From the NCBI GenBank assembly GCA_014763895.1, contig JACXUM010000002.1:49270-113269 (forward strand): a DNA stretch of 64,000 nt, written 5' to 3'. Each line of letters starts with the position of its first letter. Position 1 is the stretch's first letter. The notes under the pieces were generated by a model. It saw only the letters and a program-made list of their open reading frames with translations. It was not told the DNA's origin and searched no databases. The position numbers and the translations under genes were made by a program. Shown in pieces: positions 50,762-59,570 of this stretch. Source of the stretch: Campylobacterales bacterium (lineage in GTDB: Bacteria > Campylobacterota > Campylobacteria > Campylobacterales > Sulfurovaceae).

Positions 50762-51340
50762 GTGAGTATTTCAGAAAGTATCGGGCAGGTTAAAAAAGAG
50801 TTGAGCGGGGATGAGCAGGTACTGGTCTCTGTTTTTAAACTCGAACAGACCTATAAAAAATATAAAAAGATCATTTGGGGCGTATTGATCGCGGCGGCGG
50901 CGGCAATACTCGGCAATACGGCAAACGATGTATGGCATGAGACAGTACTTGAGAAAGCCAACGATGCTTTTTTGGTTTTGCAAGACAACCCAAAGGATGA
51001 GCAGGCACTTCAAACGCTCAAAGAGAAGAATCCTGCACTTTTCGAACTTTTTTCTTTTGCAGAAGCTGCAAAAAATAAAGATACCGATGCATTGGCATCG
51101 TTGTCGCAAAGCAGCAATGCTATTGTTGCCGATGCAAGCAATTACACACAAAAAACGTTAAAAAACGAGCGTTCGGACTCCATGCTCTACCATGAGTTGG
51201 CACTATTGGAATCTGCCTATCTTGCGATTAAGTCAGGGGATATCAAACAGGCAAAAGCCAATCTTGAAACGATTGATGAACGTTCGCCGGTAGGCTCAGT
51301 TGCAACACTTCTCAAACACTCCATCCTAAAGGCAAAATAA
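50762..51340 (+). CDS. Membrane-anchored TPR-like protein (YfgM-like)
   Basis: GTG start preceded by GGAG; N-terminal TM after charged stretch, alpha-helical repeats, precedes a BamB-like lipoprotein. Confidence 0.6.
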   Translation: MSISESIGQVKKELSGDEQVLVSVFKLEQTYKKYKKIIWGVLIAAAAAILGNTANDVWHETVLEKANDAFLVLQDNPKDEQALQTLKEKNPALFELFSFAEAAKNKDTDALASLSQSSNAIVADASNYTQKTLKNERSDSMLYHELALLESAYLAIKSGDIKQAKANLETIDERSPVGSVATLLKHSILKAK

Positions 51341-52350
51341 TGAAAAAGATTTCTCTTCTTGCTTCAGTAGCGGCAGCTGTGGTATTGTCCGGCTGTAGCA
51401 GCAAACAGTATTTTGAACCCAAAGAGACTTTCTCGGCATCGAGTGCTACGCATTCATATGGCAGTGCTATTGTTGATTTAAGCCGTGACGGTGCGACATT
51501 GAAAAATGGACGTTATATCGGAACACAAGGTTTGAGCAGTATTGATCTTGGAGAAGGGTATCGTTATCTAAGCGAAAATGATGCGTATGTGCTTGCGGCA
51601 AATTCCGAGGGGATATTAAGAGTCATCGATAAAAAAACAAAAGAGCCCCTCAGAGCGGTGTCACTGCATATCCCGGTCGTTTCTGCTGAAATTCAAGGCA
51701 ATGTGATCGCTTATGTACTCAATAACAATACCTTCGGTATCTATACAATAGAGGATAATACGAAGGTATTTGAGAGCCGTTCGGAAGAGACCTTTGCGAT
51801 AGATACGAGAGCGGCAAGCCCGATGTTCATCGACAGCCTTGCGGTGATGCCGATGCTTGACGGGAAATTAATCATTGTGGACCCCTCAGATGCTGAAAAT
51901 GCCAAAGTGGTTTATATCAGCAGCGCCAAGGCATTCAACAATGTGATCTATCTTGATCGTATGGGCAATACCATGGTCGCAGCTACCCCAAGTACCTTGA
52001 TCACCTTAGGCGGTGAAGGCAAACAGGAATATCGAGCGAATATCTCTGAAGTTGCGATCAGCGAGGGCAGTATCTATCTCTTTAGCAAAGAAGGAGAGGT
52101 TAAAAAACTGACATCTTCACTTGAAGAGGCTGCTCAAAACAAATTTAAATTTGCACACTTCTCAGCAGCAGCGGCGTTTGACGGCAAGGTATATGCCTTG
52201 GATCAGAAGGGATCTTTGATCGTACTTTCAAGCGATTTGAAACAGTACAAGATCTATGATGTAGGAGAGGTGGAAGAACCGGCATTCATTGCAGGTAAAA
52301 AACTTTATATAGACGGTGATGCGATCGAACTCTCCAAGTTGGGTTATTAA
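51340..52350 (+). CDS. Lipoprotein with propeller-like repeats (BamB-like)
   Basis: Lipobox 'AVVLSGCSSKQ'; repeats 'ANSEGILRVIDKKTKEPLRAVSL', 'MLDGKLIIVDPSDAENAKVVY', 'FDGKVYALDQKGSLIVLSSDL'. Confidence 0.6.
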   Translation: MKKISLLASVAAAVVLSGCSSKQYFEPKETFSASSATHSYGSAIVDLSRDGATLKNGRYIGTQGLSSIDLGEGYRYLSENDAYVLAANSEGILRVIDKKTKEPLRAVSLHIPVVSAEIQGNVIAYVLNNNTFGIYTIEDNTKVFESRSEETFAIDTRAASPMFIDSLAVMPMLDGKLIIVDPSDAENAKVVYISSAKAFNNVIYLDRMGNTMVAATPSTLITLGGEGKQEYRANISEVAISEGSIYLFSKEGEVKKLTSSLEEAAQNKFKFAHFSAAAAFDGKVYALDQKGSLIVLSSDLKQYKIYDVGEVEEPAFIAGKKLYIDGDAIELSKLGY

Positions 52351-52403
52351 GAAAACCGCCTTTAAAAAGCTGTTTAGAGAGTAGGGAAGTCTTATAGGCT
52401 ATT

Positions 52404-53219
52404 ATGAGTGATCTGTTAAAGGCATTTGAGGAATATCTGAGCGTTACAAAAGCACTTGATCCTTTGACTGTCTCCTCTTATCTTGGCGATCTTAGGCAGC
52501 TTGAATCACAGGTTCAAAAACCTTTAAGTGCATTGGATACTTCCGAAGTACTTGTTTTTCTTGCCGGTTTTGACAATAAACGCACGCTTAACCGCAAGCT
52601 CTCTTCGATCAATACTTTTTTTCATTTTTGCCATCATCAGCATTTTTTTCATGAATCGATCAATATCCCAATGGCAAAAATTCCAAAGAATCTTCCCAAA
52701 TATCTGCATCATGATGAAATCATAAGATCTGTTGAACAGATCGATCGAAGTACATTGATGGGGCTAAGGGACTATGCTTTTATCCTATTCCTTTATGCCA
52801 GCGGCTGCAGGGTCTCTGAGGCTCTGAATGTCGCCAGAAGCGATATCTGTGAGGGATGGCTCAAGATCCGTTTTGCCAAGGGTGAAAAAGAAAGAATGGT
52901 CCCCTTGGCGCCTTTGGCACTCAAAGCTTTGGAAGCATATCTTAAAGCGCAGGATCTAAGCAGCAGTTACCTCTGGCTCAATTACAAAGGTGAAATATTG
53001 AGCCGTATCTCTGCTTTTAAGATCGTGAAAAAGTATCTGGGTATATCTCCGCATGTGTTGCGCCACTCTTTTGCGACATCGCTCATCATTGGTGGAGCAG
53101 ACCTACGGGTAGTGCAGGAACTTCTAGGTCACAGTTCCTTGGAAACCACACAGATCTATACCCATATCCAAAAACAAAATCTTTCCGATACGATGCAAAA
53201 GTATCATCCTCTGGCATGA
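52404..53219 (+). CDS. Xer-type tyrosine recombinase
   Basis: 'YASGCRVSEALNVARSDI', 'SPHVLRHSFATSLIIGGADLRVVQELLGHSSLETTQIYTHI'. Confidence 0.95.
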   Translation: MSDLLKAFEEYLSVTKALDPLTVSSYLGDLRQLESQVQKPLSALDTSEVLVFLAGFDNKRTLNRKLSSINTFFHFCHHQHFFHESINIPMAKIPKNLPKYLHHDEIIRSVEQIDRSTLMGLRDYAFILFLYASGCRVSEALNVARSDICEGWLKIRFAKGEKERMVPLAPLALKALEAYLKAQDLSSSYLWLNYKGEILSRISAFKIVKKYLGISPHVLRHSFATSLIIGGADLRVVQELLGHSSLETTQIYTHIQKQNLSDTMQKYHPLA

Positions 53220-53237
53220 TTGTGGTATGATAGTCAA

Positions 53238-53573
53238 ATGAAAAGTATCGTTGAAAATTTACAAAAAAAGCAGATGATCTTCAAATCATTCAAAGCGCTC
53301 AATCCAAAAGAACTGGGAACACGTAAAAAAGTAGAGATCTATATAGGGATTGATCTGAAGTCTTTTTATACGTTTGTCATGAGTTTGGAGAAAAAAAGCA
53401 GGGTTTTACTAAAGGAAGCCCGGGAGCTGGGCAGGCTGCATGAAGAGGCAGAACGGTATCTTGGCAGTAAAATCATGAAAAAAATTCTGCTGATTGATGC
53501 ACCTTTGTGTTCAAAGGCAAAAGCATGGCTTGAAACAGAGGGCTGGAAGGTGATGAACGTTGCAGAATCGTGA
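53238..53573 (+). CDS. Hypothetical protein
   Basis: 111 aa from ATG at 53238; between xer-like gene and coaX. Confidence 0.6.
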   Translation: MKSIVENLQKKQMIFKSFKALNPKELGTRKKVEIYIGIDLKSFYTFVMSLEKKSRVLLKEARELGRLHEEAERYLGSKIMKKILLIDAPLCSKAKAWLETEGWKVMNVAES

Positions 53574-53590
53574 ATTGTTTCACGATTCTG
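53563..53590 (+). terminator. Perfect hairpin overlapping the stop codon of the upstream ORF
   Basis: CAGAATCGTGAA-ttgt-TTCACGATTCTG, 12-bp stem; stop TGA 53571-53573 inside the stem. Confidence 0.55.
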
Positions 53591-53635
53591 GTGAAGGCAA
53601 AAGATCAATAAGCCTTTTAAAAGAGAAGGAGTATC

Positions 53636-54250
53636 ATGCTGCTAGCTGATATCGGGAATAGTTATTTTCATATCTATGACGGAAAGGATGTCGTGCATCT
53701 TTCGCATGAAGAGGCTATAAAACGGTATGCCAAAGAGAGACTTTACTATATCTGTGTCAAACCCGGTTTGGCCGAAAAGATGAAAGATATGACCCTTTGG
53801 GAAAATATTGCTCCTCGATTGGTATTGCATGGAGCCTATGATACGATGGGGATAGACAGAAAAGCACTTTGCCTCAGTCATCCAAACGGTATTTTTGTCG
53901 ATGCGGGTTCCGCGATCACGGTCGATATGGTAGAGGAGGGCCATTATAAAGGTGGGTTTATCCTTCCGGGGATCAAATCCTATCTAGATGCCTATAGGTC
54001 TATCTCGCCGGTTTTAGATACACAGATCAACAAGAGAGTGAACCTGGAACAATGGCCCCTTACAACTAAAGATGGGATAAGCTATGGTATAATCGCATCT
54101 ATTAAAGCCCTGATTGATCAGCATCGCCAAAATAAGAGACTTTATGTGACAGGCGGGGATGGTTTTTGGCTTTCTTCTTTTTTTGAGGAAGCCGTTTTTG
54201 ATGAGACGCTGGTCTTTAAAGGGATGCGCAGGGCACTGGGCGCAGAGTAA
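53636..54250 (+). CDS. coaX: Type III pantothenate kinase
   Basis: 'MLLADIGNSYFHIYDG', 'GIFVDAGSAITVDMVEEGHYKGGFILPGI', 'LYVTGGDG'. Confidence 0.93.
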   Translation: MLLADIGNSYFHIYDGKDVVHLSHEEAIKRYAKERLYYICVKPGLAEKMKDMTLWENIAPRLVLHGAYDTMGIDRKALCLSHPNGIFVDAGSAITVDMVEEGHYKGGFILPGIKSYLDAYRSISPVLDTQINKRVNLEQWPLTTKDGISYGIIASIKALIDQHRQNKRLYVTGGDGFWLSSFFEEAVFDETLVFKGMRRALGAE

Positions 54251-54293
54251 AATAAAAAATCGAAATAGCGGTTTTGAGTGAAGGATAGTTTAT

Positions 54294-54914
54294 ATGTTGA
54301 CTGTGGCATTGCCAAAGGGCAGGATAGCGGAAGAGACACTGGAGATTTTTTCGCAGATCTTCGGAGGGGAATTTAAATTTGAAGGACGTGAATTGATCTC
54401 CCAAAGAGGAGAGTTCCGTTTTTTAAACGTGCGCAATCAGGATGTTCCTACCTATGTCGAACACGGTGCTGCAGATATCGGTGTGGTAGGTCTTGACGTG
54501 ATCACCGAAAAAGAGCTGGATATCATCCAGCTTTTGGATATGAGGCTTGGGAAGTGCAAGGTGGCTATCGGAATCAAGAATGAAGATGAGCTTGACTGGT
54601 CCAGGCCCAACATCAAGATCGCTACCAAAATGGAAAATATCACCAAAAACTACTTTGCTCAAAAGGCTGTAGGCGTAGAAGTGGTGAAACTCTACGGTTC
54701 TATCGAACTCGCTCCCCTGGTAGGGCTTGCCGATGCGATCGTAGATATCGTGGAGACTGGGAATACGATGCGAGAAAATGGCCTGAAAGTCGCAGAGGAG
54801 ATCATGGATTCTTCGGCGCATCTCATCTCAAACAAGAACAGTTTTTATGCTAAAAAAGAGGAGATCCTCTCCTTGTATGAAAAGATCAAAGAGGTTTTAG
54901 AGAGCCGTGGCTAA
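54294..54914 (+). CDS. hisG: ATP phosphoribosyltransferase (short form)
   Basis: 'LTVALPKGRIAEETLEIF', 'RNQDVPTYVEHGAADIGVVGLDV', 'GLADAIVDIVETGNTMRENGL'. Confidence 0.97.
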   Translation: MLTVALPKGRIAEETLEIFSQIFGGEFKFEGRELISQRGEFRFLNVRNQDVPTYVEHGAADIGVVGLDVITEKELDIIQLLDMRLGKCKVAIGIKNEDELDWSRPNIKIATKMENITKNYFAQKAVGVEVVKLYGSIELAPLVGLADAIVDIVETGNTMRENGLKVAEEIMDSSAHLISNKNSFYAKKEEILSLYEKIKEVLESRG

Positions 54915-55614
54915 TACGACCGACTCACTCGATCTCTATGCAAAGGTAGAGGACCTCCTTGGGGTAAAAGAGGCTGCTCCCCGTTTATATGCGCATTATC
55001 TTCTTTTTCTAAATTCCGTTGATTGCAGCACACTTCTGGATGTCGGGTGCGGTTCGGGTGATTTTCTTTTCCAGATGCAGAAGGCTTTGGAGATCGACAC
55101 GCTTAAAGGGATCGACCTAAGCCCTGTGATGGTTGAAAATACGCAAAAAAAAGGCATTGATGCGGCATGCATTGATCTTTGCCATTTTGAGGGCAGATTT
55201 GATGTTATTACGGCAGTTTTTGATATGCTCAATTATCTTAACCCATCTGCACTTGAACACTTTTTGGGATGTGTTTATGAGCATCTCCATGCTGGAGGGT
55301 TTTTCCTCTGCGATATCAACACCCGCTATGGGTTTGAACAGGTTGCCGTGGGATCGTACATCGTCGATGACGAGGATCGGTTTTTAGCGATAGACAGTGA
55401 TTTTGAAAAGGATCAGTATATCTCCGAGTTTACGCTGTTTGAAAAAGAGAATGACGGGTGTTTTAGAAAGTCCCAGGAGACGATACGGCAGTATTATCAT
55501 CCGATCGAAAAGATCGTTCGCTCAAGCGGTTTGAAACTGGTGGAAAAAAGTGAGGTCAATCTCTATGATCTCGATGACGCCGATAAACATTTTCTTGTAT
55601 TGCAAAAAATCTAA
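54907..55614 (+). CDS. Class I SAM-dependent methyltransferase
   Basis: 'LLDVGCGSGDFLFQMQKA', 'FDVITAVFDMLNYL'. Confidence 0.9.
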   Translation: MANTTDSLDLYAKVEDLLGVKEAAPRLYAHYLLFLNSVDCSTLLDVGCGSGDFLFQMQKALEIDTLKGIDLSPVMVENTQKKGIDAACIDLCHFEGRFDVITAVFDMLNYLNPSALEHFLGCVYEHLHAGGFFLCDINTRYGFEQVAVGSYIVDDEDRFLAIDSDFEKDQYISEFTLFEKENDGCFRKSQETIRQYYHPIEKIVRSSGLKLVEKSEVNLYDLDDADKHFLVLQKI

Positions 55615-56048
55615 CTGGCTTTCCCGATAATCCATATAAAATTCAAGTTGTAGAATATATGAAGGAGTATACTGGGTATGATACTTTGGTACTGCTCTTT
55701 AAAATAGCCAAATATCAGGGAAGGGAAAAAGACCAGTCCCGCCCAAAGAGGGGCATGGTAAATCAAGTGAATCGCTGAAAAAAGGAGCGAGGTTAAAAGA
55801 TTTGCCAAAGAGAGATGAAAAAAGAGGAGGTATTGTTTTGTTTTTCTTCCGATATATTCCTGTATAACCCCGCGAAACGTCAACTCCTCAATAACCGGAA
55901 AGATGATAAGCGTCCATATAAACGTTTCTTTCTTAAAAAAAAGCTCTTTGGTTGTTACAGGTTGGCTGCCAAACAGCCAACTGTAGAAAAAACAAAAGAG
56001 CGGCGCGGCGATTAATGCCGCTGCATAATAAAGTTCTTTTCGTCTCAT
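55611..56048 (-). CDS. CPBP-family glutamic-type intramembrane protease, candidate C-terminal sorting enzyme
   Basis: 'PVIEELTFRGVIQEYIG' (EExxxR), 'SAIHLIYH', 'LLHIFYNLNFIW' motifs; multiple TM; 7 nt downstream of a protease with a Cys-type CTERM tail. Confidence 0.85.
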   Translation of the reverse strand: MRRKELYYAAALIAAPLFCFFYSWLFGSQPVTTKELFFKKETFIWTLIIFPVIEELTFRGVIQEYIGRKTKQYLLFFHLSLANLLTSLLFSAIHLIYHAPLWAGLVFFPSLIFGYFKEQYQSIIPSILLHIFYNLNFIWIIGKAS

Positions 56049-56055
56049 TCTAATA

Positions 56056-58146
56056 TTAGTTTATGAATTTGCGTCTCCAGGGATAAAAGATGGATAGAAC
56101 CAACATCAAGACGAATAAGGCATCAAACTTTTCATTATTTGGGTTGTAAGTACAACCTCCGCCGCCGCCACCGCCGCCAGGTTCATCGGAGGATTGATCG
56201 ACAGATGCGATCATCTTTCCTGCATTTAAAAGTCCTGAGGTTGATACTTTCCCATTATACGCACTTTTTAGTGTTATATTATCTAAAAGTATCTGCTTGC
56301 GCTGGCTGGCATTGAGCCCATTATCAATGGAAGCTAGCAGGCCCAATGCTCCTGTTACATGTGGGGTAGCCATCGAAGTGCCATCGCCATATGCATAATT
56401 GTTTGCAATACTGCAACTCGAAATATTGACATCATCCATATTATATCCTTCATAAGCAACAGAGGAGTCATTTGTTCGAGCAATAGCAATTTGCAGGTTT
56501 GAAACAAAATAATCAGATGGTATGATCAATGAAACTATTTTCCAGTCAGGGCTTATCTGCCCGGAAATTTTAGTGATGTGATCCCAGGTTTGGCTGTCGT
56601 TTTTGGAAAGATAGAGAGCTAAATAATCGTAATCTTCTTCAATTTCACCTTTGATTTTCATATTGACACAGACCCCTTGATTAGCTGTAGAAACAGCATT
56701 TGATAGATCGATAGTATTGCGAAGTAATGCCAGTTGAACTCTATTGTTGGTATAGTTACCATCCAGACTGTCGCTTAAAGAATGGGTAGAAGATGCGGAC
56801 ATACTATTATCAAGTGTCCAGTGCTCCGTAGTGATATCAGTTTTATTGCTATCGGTGCTATCATAGGTGTAAAAAACCCAGTTATTTGTACCATTTTCGA
56901 AGTTGTCGCTAAAGTAAACAGGTGCATTGTTTGGAGTAGCAGTTGTTGGGATAGTACTAACTATATCGACGCCAGGAGCAGCCAGATCAACCGTTGTAGC
57001 GCCATAGTTTGAAAAGGAAGCAAGATTTCCATTGGTATCGGATGCCGCAACCGATACAATGTTCGCTATATCATAGTTTGCAGGATAGAACTGTGTGATA
57101 TCATTATTGTCACCTTTATAATCATCGCCGCCATTCCCAGCAGCGGCTATAAAGAGTATATTTTCAGAGTCGGCTGTTTGGATAGCCTCTTGCAGGGAAG
57201 GATCAGATTCTCCTTCTGATCCCCAGGAATTATTGGTTGCTACAATGTTCGTCCCATTTTGTTTAAGCTTATTAAAGTAGTTGACACATTCTATCGCATC
57301 ACTGGTATACCCTAAGCCCGATGCATCCAAAAATTTACATGGGACTATCTTGACATTCCAGTTTACCCCTGCAATACCTGTTTCGTTATCGCCAACTGCA
57401 CCGATCGTCCCGGCGGTATGTGTTCCATGGCCATTGTCATCCATCGGATTGCTGTCGCCATTTACCGTATCAATGCCGTGCACGTCATCTATATAACCGT
57501 TACCGTCATCATCCACTCCATTATTTGGAGTTTCATCGGGATTTATCCAGATATTTCCACTTAGGTCACTATGGGTATAATCCACACCGGTATCGATGAT
57601 GCCTATGACCACATCCTCGCTGCCGGTAGTTCTGTCCCATGCAGAAGTTACATTGATATCTGTGATAGGGTCATGGTTATTTTGTAATCCCCACAGTTCA
57701 TTGAACTTTGGGTCATTTGGTACCTCGCATGCATGAACGATTTGATCTTCTGTTACACTCTCTACCCCCGGCATTTTTTTGACCGCTTCAATGAGCTGAT
57801 CAACGCTTAATGTGGAAGATTCAATGACTAAGAGCTGTTTGGAGGCAGACTTACCGGAGGCGGATGATTCGCTTATGCTTTTTGATGGCGCAAGGTAAAA
57901 GCTTTTTTTGATTTTAAATTTAGCGGCATTGGTTTCCAAAGATTGTAAAAAAGTCTCTTTGATCTCCCCAGCTTTTAAAACAGCTATCACTCGGGCATGG
58001 GATTTTGGAGGTGTCTGTTCGGGTTTTGACTGTGATGGGGTTTTGATCGTACCGATAAGACTTTTCATGGCGTCTGAAATATCTGCGAATAGCGGTGCTG
58101 AAATCATGCCTGATAAAATCAATCCAGTTAAATATCTGCTTTTCAT
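56056..58146 (-). CDS. S8 subtilisin-like serine protease with propeptide, inserted domain and C-terminal Gly-Cys/TM/Arg sorting signal
   Basis: Asp 'IGIIDTGVDYTHSDL', His 'NGHGTHTAGTIGA', Ser 'GDGTSMATPHVTGAL'; tail 'GGGGGGGGCTYNPNNEKFDALFVLMLVLSIFYPWRRKFIN'. Confidence 0.96.
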   Translation of the reverse strand: MKSRYLTGLILSGMISAPLFADISDAMKSLIGTIKTPSQSKPEQTPPKSHARVIAVLKAGEIKETFLQSLETNAAKFKIKKSFYLAPSKSISESSASGKSASKQLLVIESSTLSVDQLIEAVKKMPGVESVTEDQIVHACEVPNDPKFNELWGLQNNHDPITDINVTSAWDRTTGSEDVVIGIIDTGVDYTHSDLSGNIWINPDETPNNGVDDDGNGYIDDVHGIDTVNGDSNPMDDNGHGTHTAGTIGAVGDNETGIAGVNWNVKIVPCKFLDASGLGYTSDAIECVNYFNKLKQNGTNIVATNNSWGSEGESDPSLQEAIQTADSENILFIAAAGNGGDDYKGDNNDITQFYPANYDIANIVSVAASDTNGNLASFSNYGATTVDLAAPGVDIVSTIPTTATPNNAPVYFSDNFENGTNNWVFYTYDSTDSNKTDITTEHWTLDNSMSASSTHSLSDSLDGNYTNNRVQLALLRNTIDLSNAVSTANQGVCVNMKIKGEIEEDYDYLALYLSKNDSQTWDHITKISGQISPDWKIVSLIIPSDYFVSNLQIAIARTNDSSVAYEGYNMDDVNISSCSIANNYAYGDGTSMATPHVTGALGLLASIDNGLNASQRKQILLDNITLKSAYNGKVSTSGLLNAGKMIASVDQSSDEPGGGGGGGGCTYNPNNEKFDALFVLMLVLSIFYPWRRKFIN

Positions 58147-58276
58147 TGGTAAACCTTTATAAAAATATTTTATAGTATATCAAATAATTGCAATGTATCA
58201 GTAGAGTTATAAATTTTTAGTAGATATTATAAAAAATATAAAAGTATATATAAGATTATAGCTGTAAGGGGAGGGT

Positions 58277-58296
58277 ACTCCACGCGGTGGTGGAGT
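58277..58296 (-). terminator. Hairpin downstream of rpsR
   Basis: ACTCCAC / GTGGAGT inverted repeat immediately after the rpsR stop on the minus strand. Confidence 0.55.
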
Positions 58297-58300
58297 GATC

Positions 58301-58564
58301 TTATTTGATCATTTCAAGTGGTGATTCAACAACGTTCTTTCTGTCTACGATGTATGGAATCATTGCTGTCTGTCTTGCTCTTTTGATCGCGATTGTAACC
58401 ATTTCCTGGTGTCTTTTACAGTTACCTGTCAATCTTCTTGGCATGATCTTAAATCTTTCGCTCAATGAAAATTTAAGTTGTGAAAGGTCTTTGTAATCTA
58501 CGTAATCGATCTTTGCTTCACAGTATTTGCAGTATCTTTTTTTGAATTTTCTTTTGTCTGACAT
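58301..58564 (-). CDS. rpsR: 30S ribosomal protein S18 (Cys-containing form)
   Basis: '[42 protein letters not shown]'; N-terminal '[17 protein letters not shown]'. Confidence 0.97.
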   Translation of the reverse strand: MSDKRKFKKRYCKYCEAKIDYVDYKDLSQLKFSLSERFKIMPRRLTGNCKRHQEMVTIAIKRARQTAMIPYIVDRKNVVESPLEMIK

Positions 58565-58572
58565 ATGTTCTC

Positions 58573-59061
58573 CTAAAACGGTATTTCATCTTCGCTGATG
58601 TCAATTTCTGGGATGTTAGAGACTGGTTCTTGTCTTGGTGCAGCCTGAGGCCTTGGTGCAGGTTGTGAATACATCTCATCTGACGGCATCTGGTCGTACT
58701 CATTGTTTCCGTAACCGCCGCCTGATACTGTATCATCCTTGCCACCTATCATTTGAAGGTTTTCTACAATGATAGAGTGTTTGCTTCGTTTGCTTCCGTC
58801 CTGTGCTGTCCAGGTATCAAGCCTCAATCTTCCATCTACTAAAACTTTGCTTCCCTTGTGAAGGTACTGATTGGCTATCTCGGCAGTTCTTCCGAAAAAG
58901 GTTATATCGATGAACATCACTTCTTCTTTTTGCTGACCAGACTGATCTTTGAACTTTCGGTTGGTTGCAAGGCCGGTATTGCCCACTGCTGCGCCGCCCG
59001 GTGTATATCGGATCTCGATGTCTCTGGTAAGGTTGCCTGCTAAAATAACTTTGTTGTACAT
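58573..59061 (-). CDS. ssb: Single-stranded DNA-binding protein
   Basis: '[37 protein letters not shown]'; C-terminal 'DISEDEIPF' tip. Confidence 0.98.
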   Translation of the reverse strand: MYNKVILAGNLTRDIEIRYTPGGAAVGNTGLATNRKFKDQSGQQKEEVMFIDITFFGRTAEIANQYLHKGSKVLVDGRLRLDTWTAQDGSKRSKHSIIVENLQMIGGKDDTVSGGGYGNNEYDQMPSDEMYSQPAPRPQAAPRQEPVSNIPEIDISEDEIPF

Positions 59062-59085
59062 AAGGGTGCTCCTATAGTGCGCTTA

Positions 59086-59463
59086 TTACGCCTCTTGTGC
59101 CTCTTCTACTTTTGCCTCTTTTTTTGGACCTTTGTTTGCAGCTGCTACAAGTTTGTCAAATTGCGCGATTTCTCTTTGTTTAGAATATTTTACAGTGAGA
59201 AACTTAATAATCTCTTCGTTGTTTCTGAGATTTCTTTCGAGCTCTTGGATCACGTTACCGTCTGCTTTGAAGTAAAGCACCGTATAGTATCCTCTGTTGC
59301 TTTTTGCAACGGTATAAGCGAGTTTTCTCATTCCCATGTCATCAGTTGCCAAAAGTTCAGCACCTTCTTTAGCAAGAACTTCTTTCACTTTTGCGATTTG
59401 TGATGCAATCTCTTCTTCTGTTAGTGTAGGTTTAACTACGAACAGTGTTTCATAACAAGTCAT
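59086..59463 (-). CDS. rpsF: 30S ribosomal protein S6
   Basis: 'MTCYETLFVVKPTLTEEEIASQIAKVKEVL', 'RKLAYTVAKSNRGYYTVLYFKADG'. Confidence 0.97.
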   Translation of the reverse strand: MTCYETLFVVKPTLTEEEIASQIAKVKEVLAKEGAELLATDDMGMRKLAYTVAKSNRGYYTVLYFKADGNVIQELERNLRNNEEIIKFLTVKYSKQREIAQFDKLVAAANKGPKKEAKVEEAQEA

Positions 59464-59570
59464 TATGTTTCCTTTTGGTTTAATAGCCCATTTTTCCACC
59501 CTCCGCGGATGTCCAAAAAAATGAGCAAGAATTTTGGAAGGCGTATTTTATCATAAGAGAACTTAATGTT

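Noticed and set aside
52351-52403. Search for a dif/difH-like recombination site next to the Xer recombinase
   Set aside because: No convincing paired binding-arm palindrome seen upstream of the gene; Xer genes are commonly distant from dif.
56155-56180. GCC-rich microsatellite-like tract (ccgccgccgccaccgccgccagg)
   Set aside because: Encodes the Gly8 stretch of the subtilase C-terminal tail, so it is coding rather than an independent repeat.
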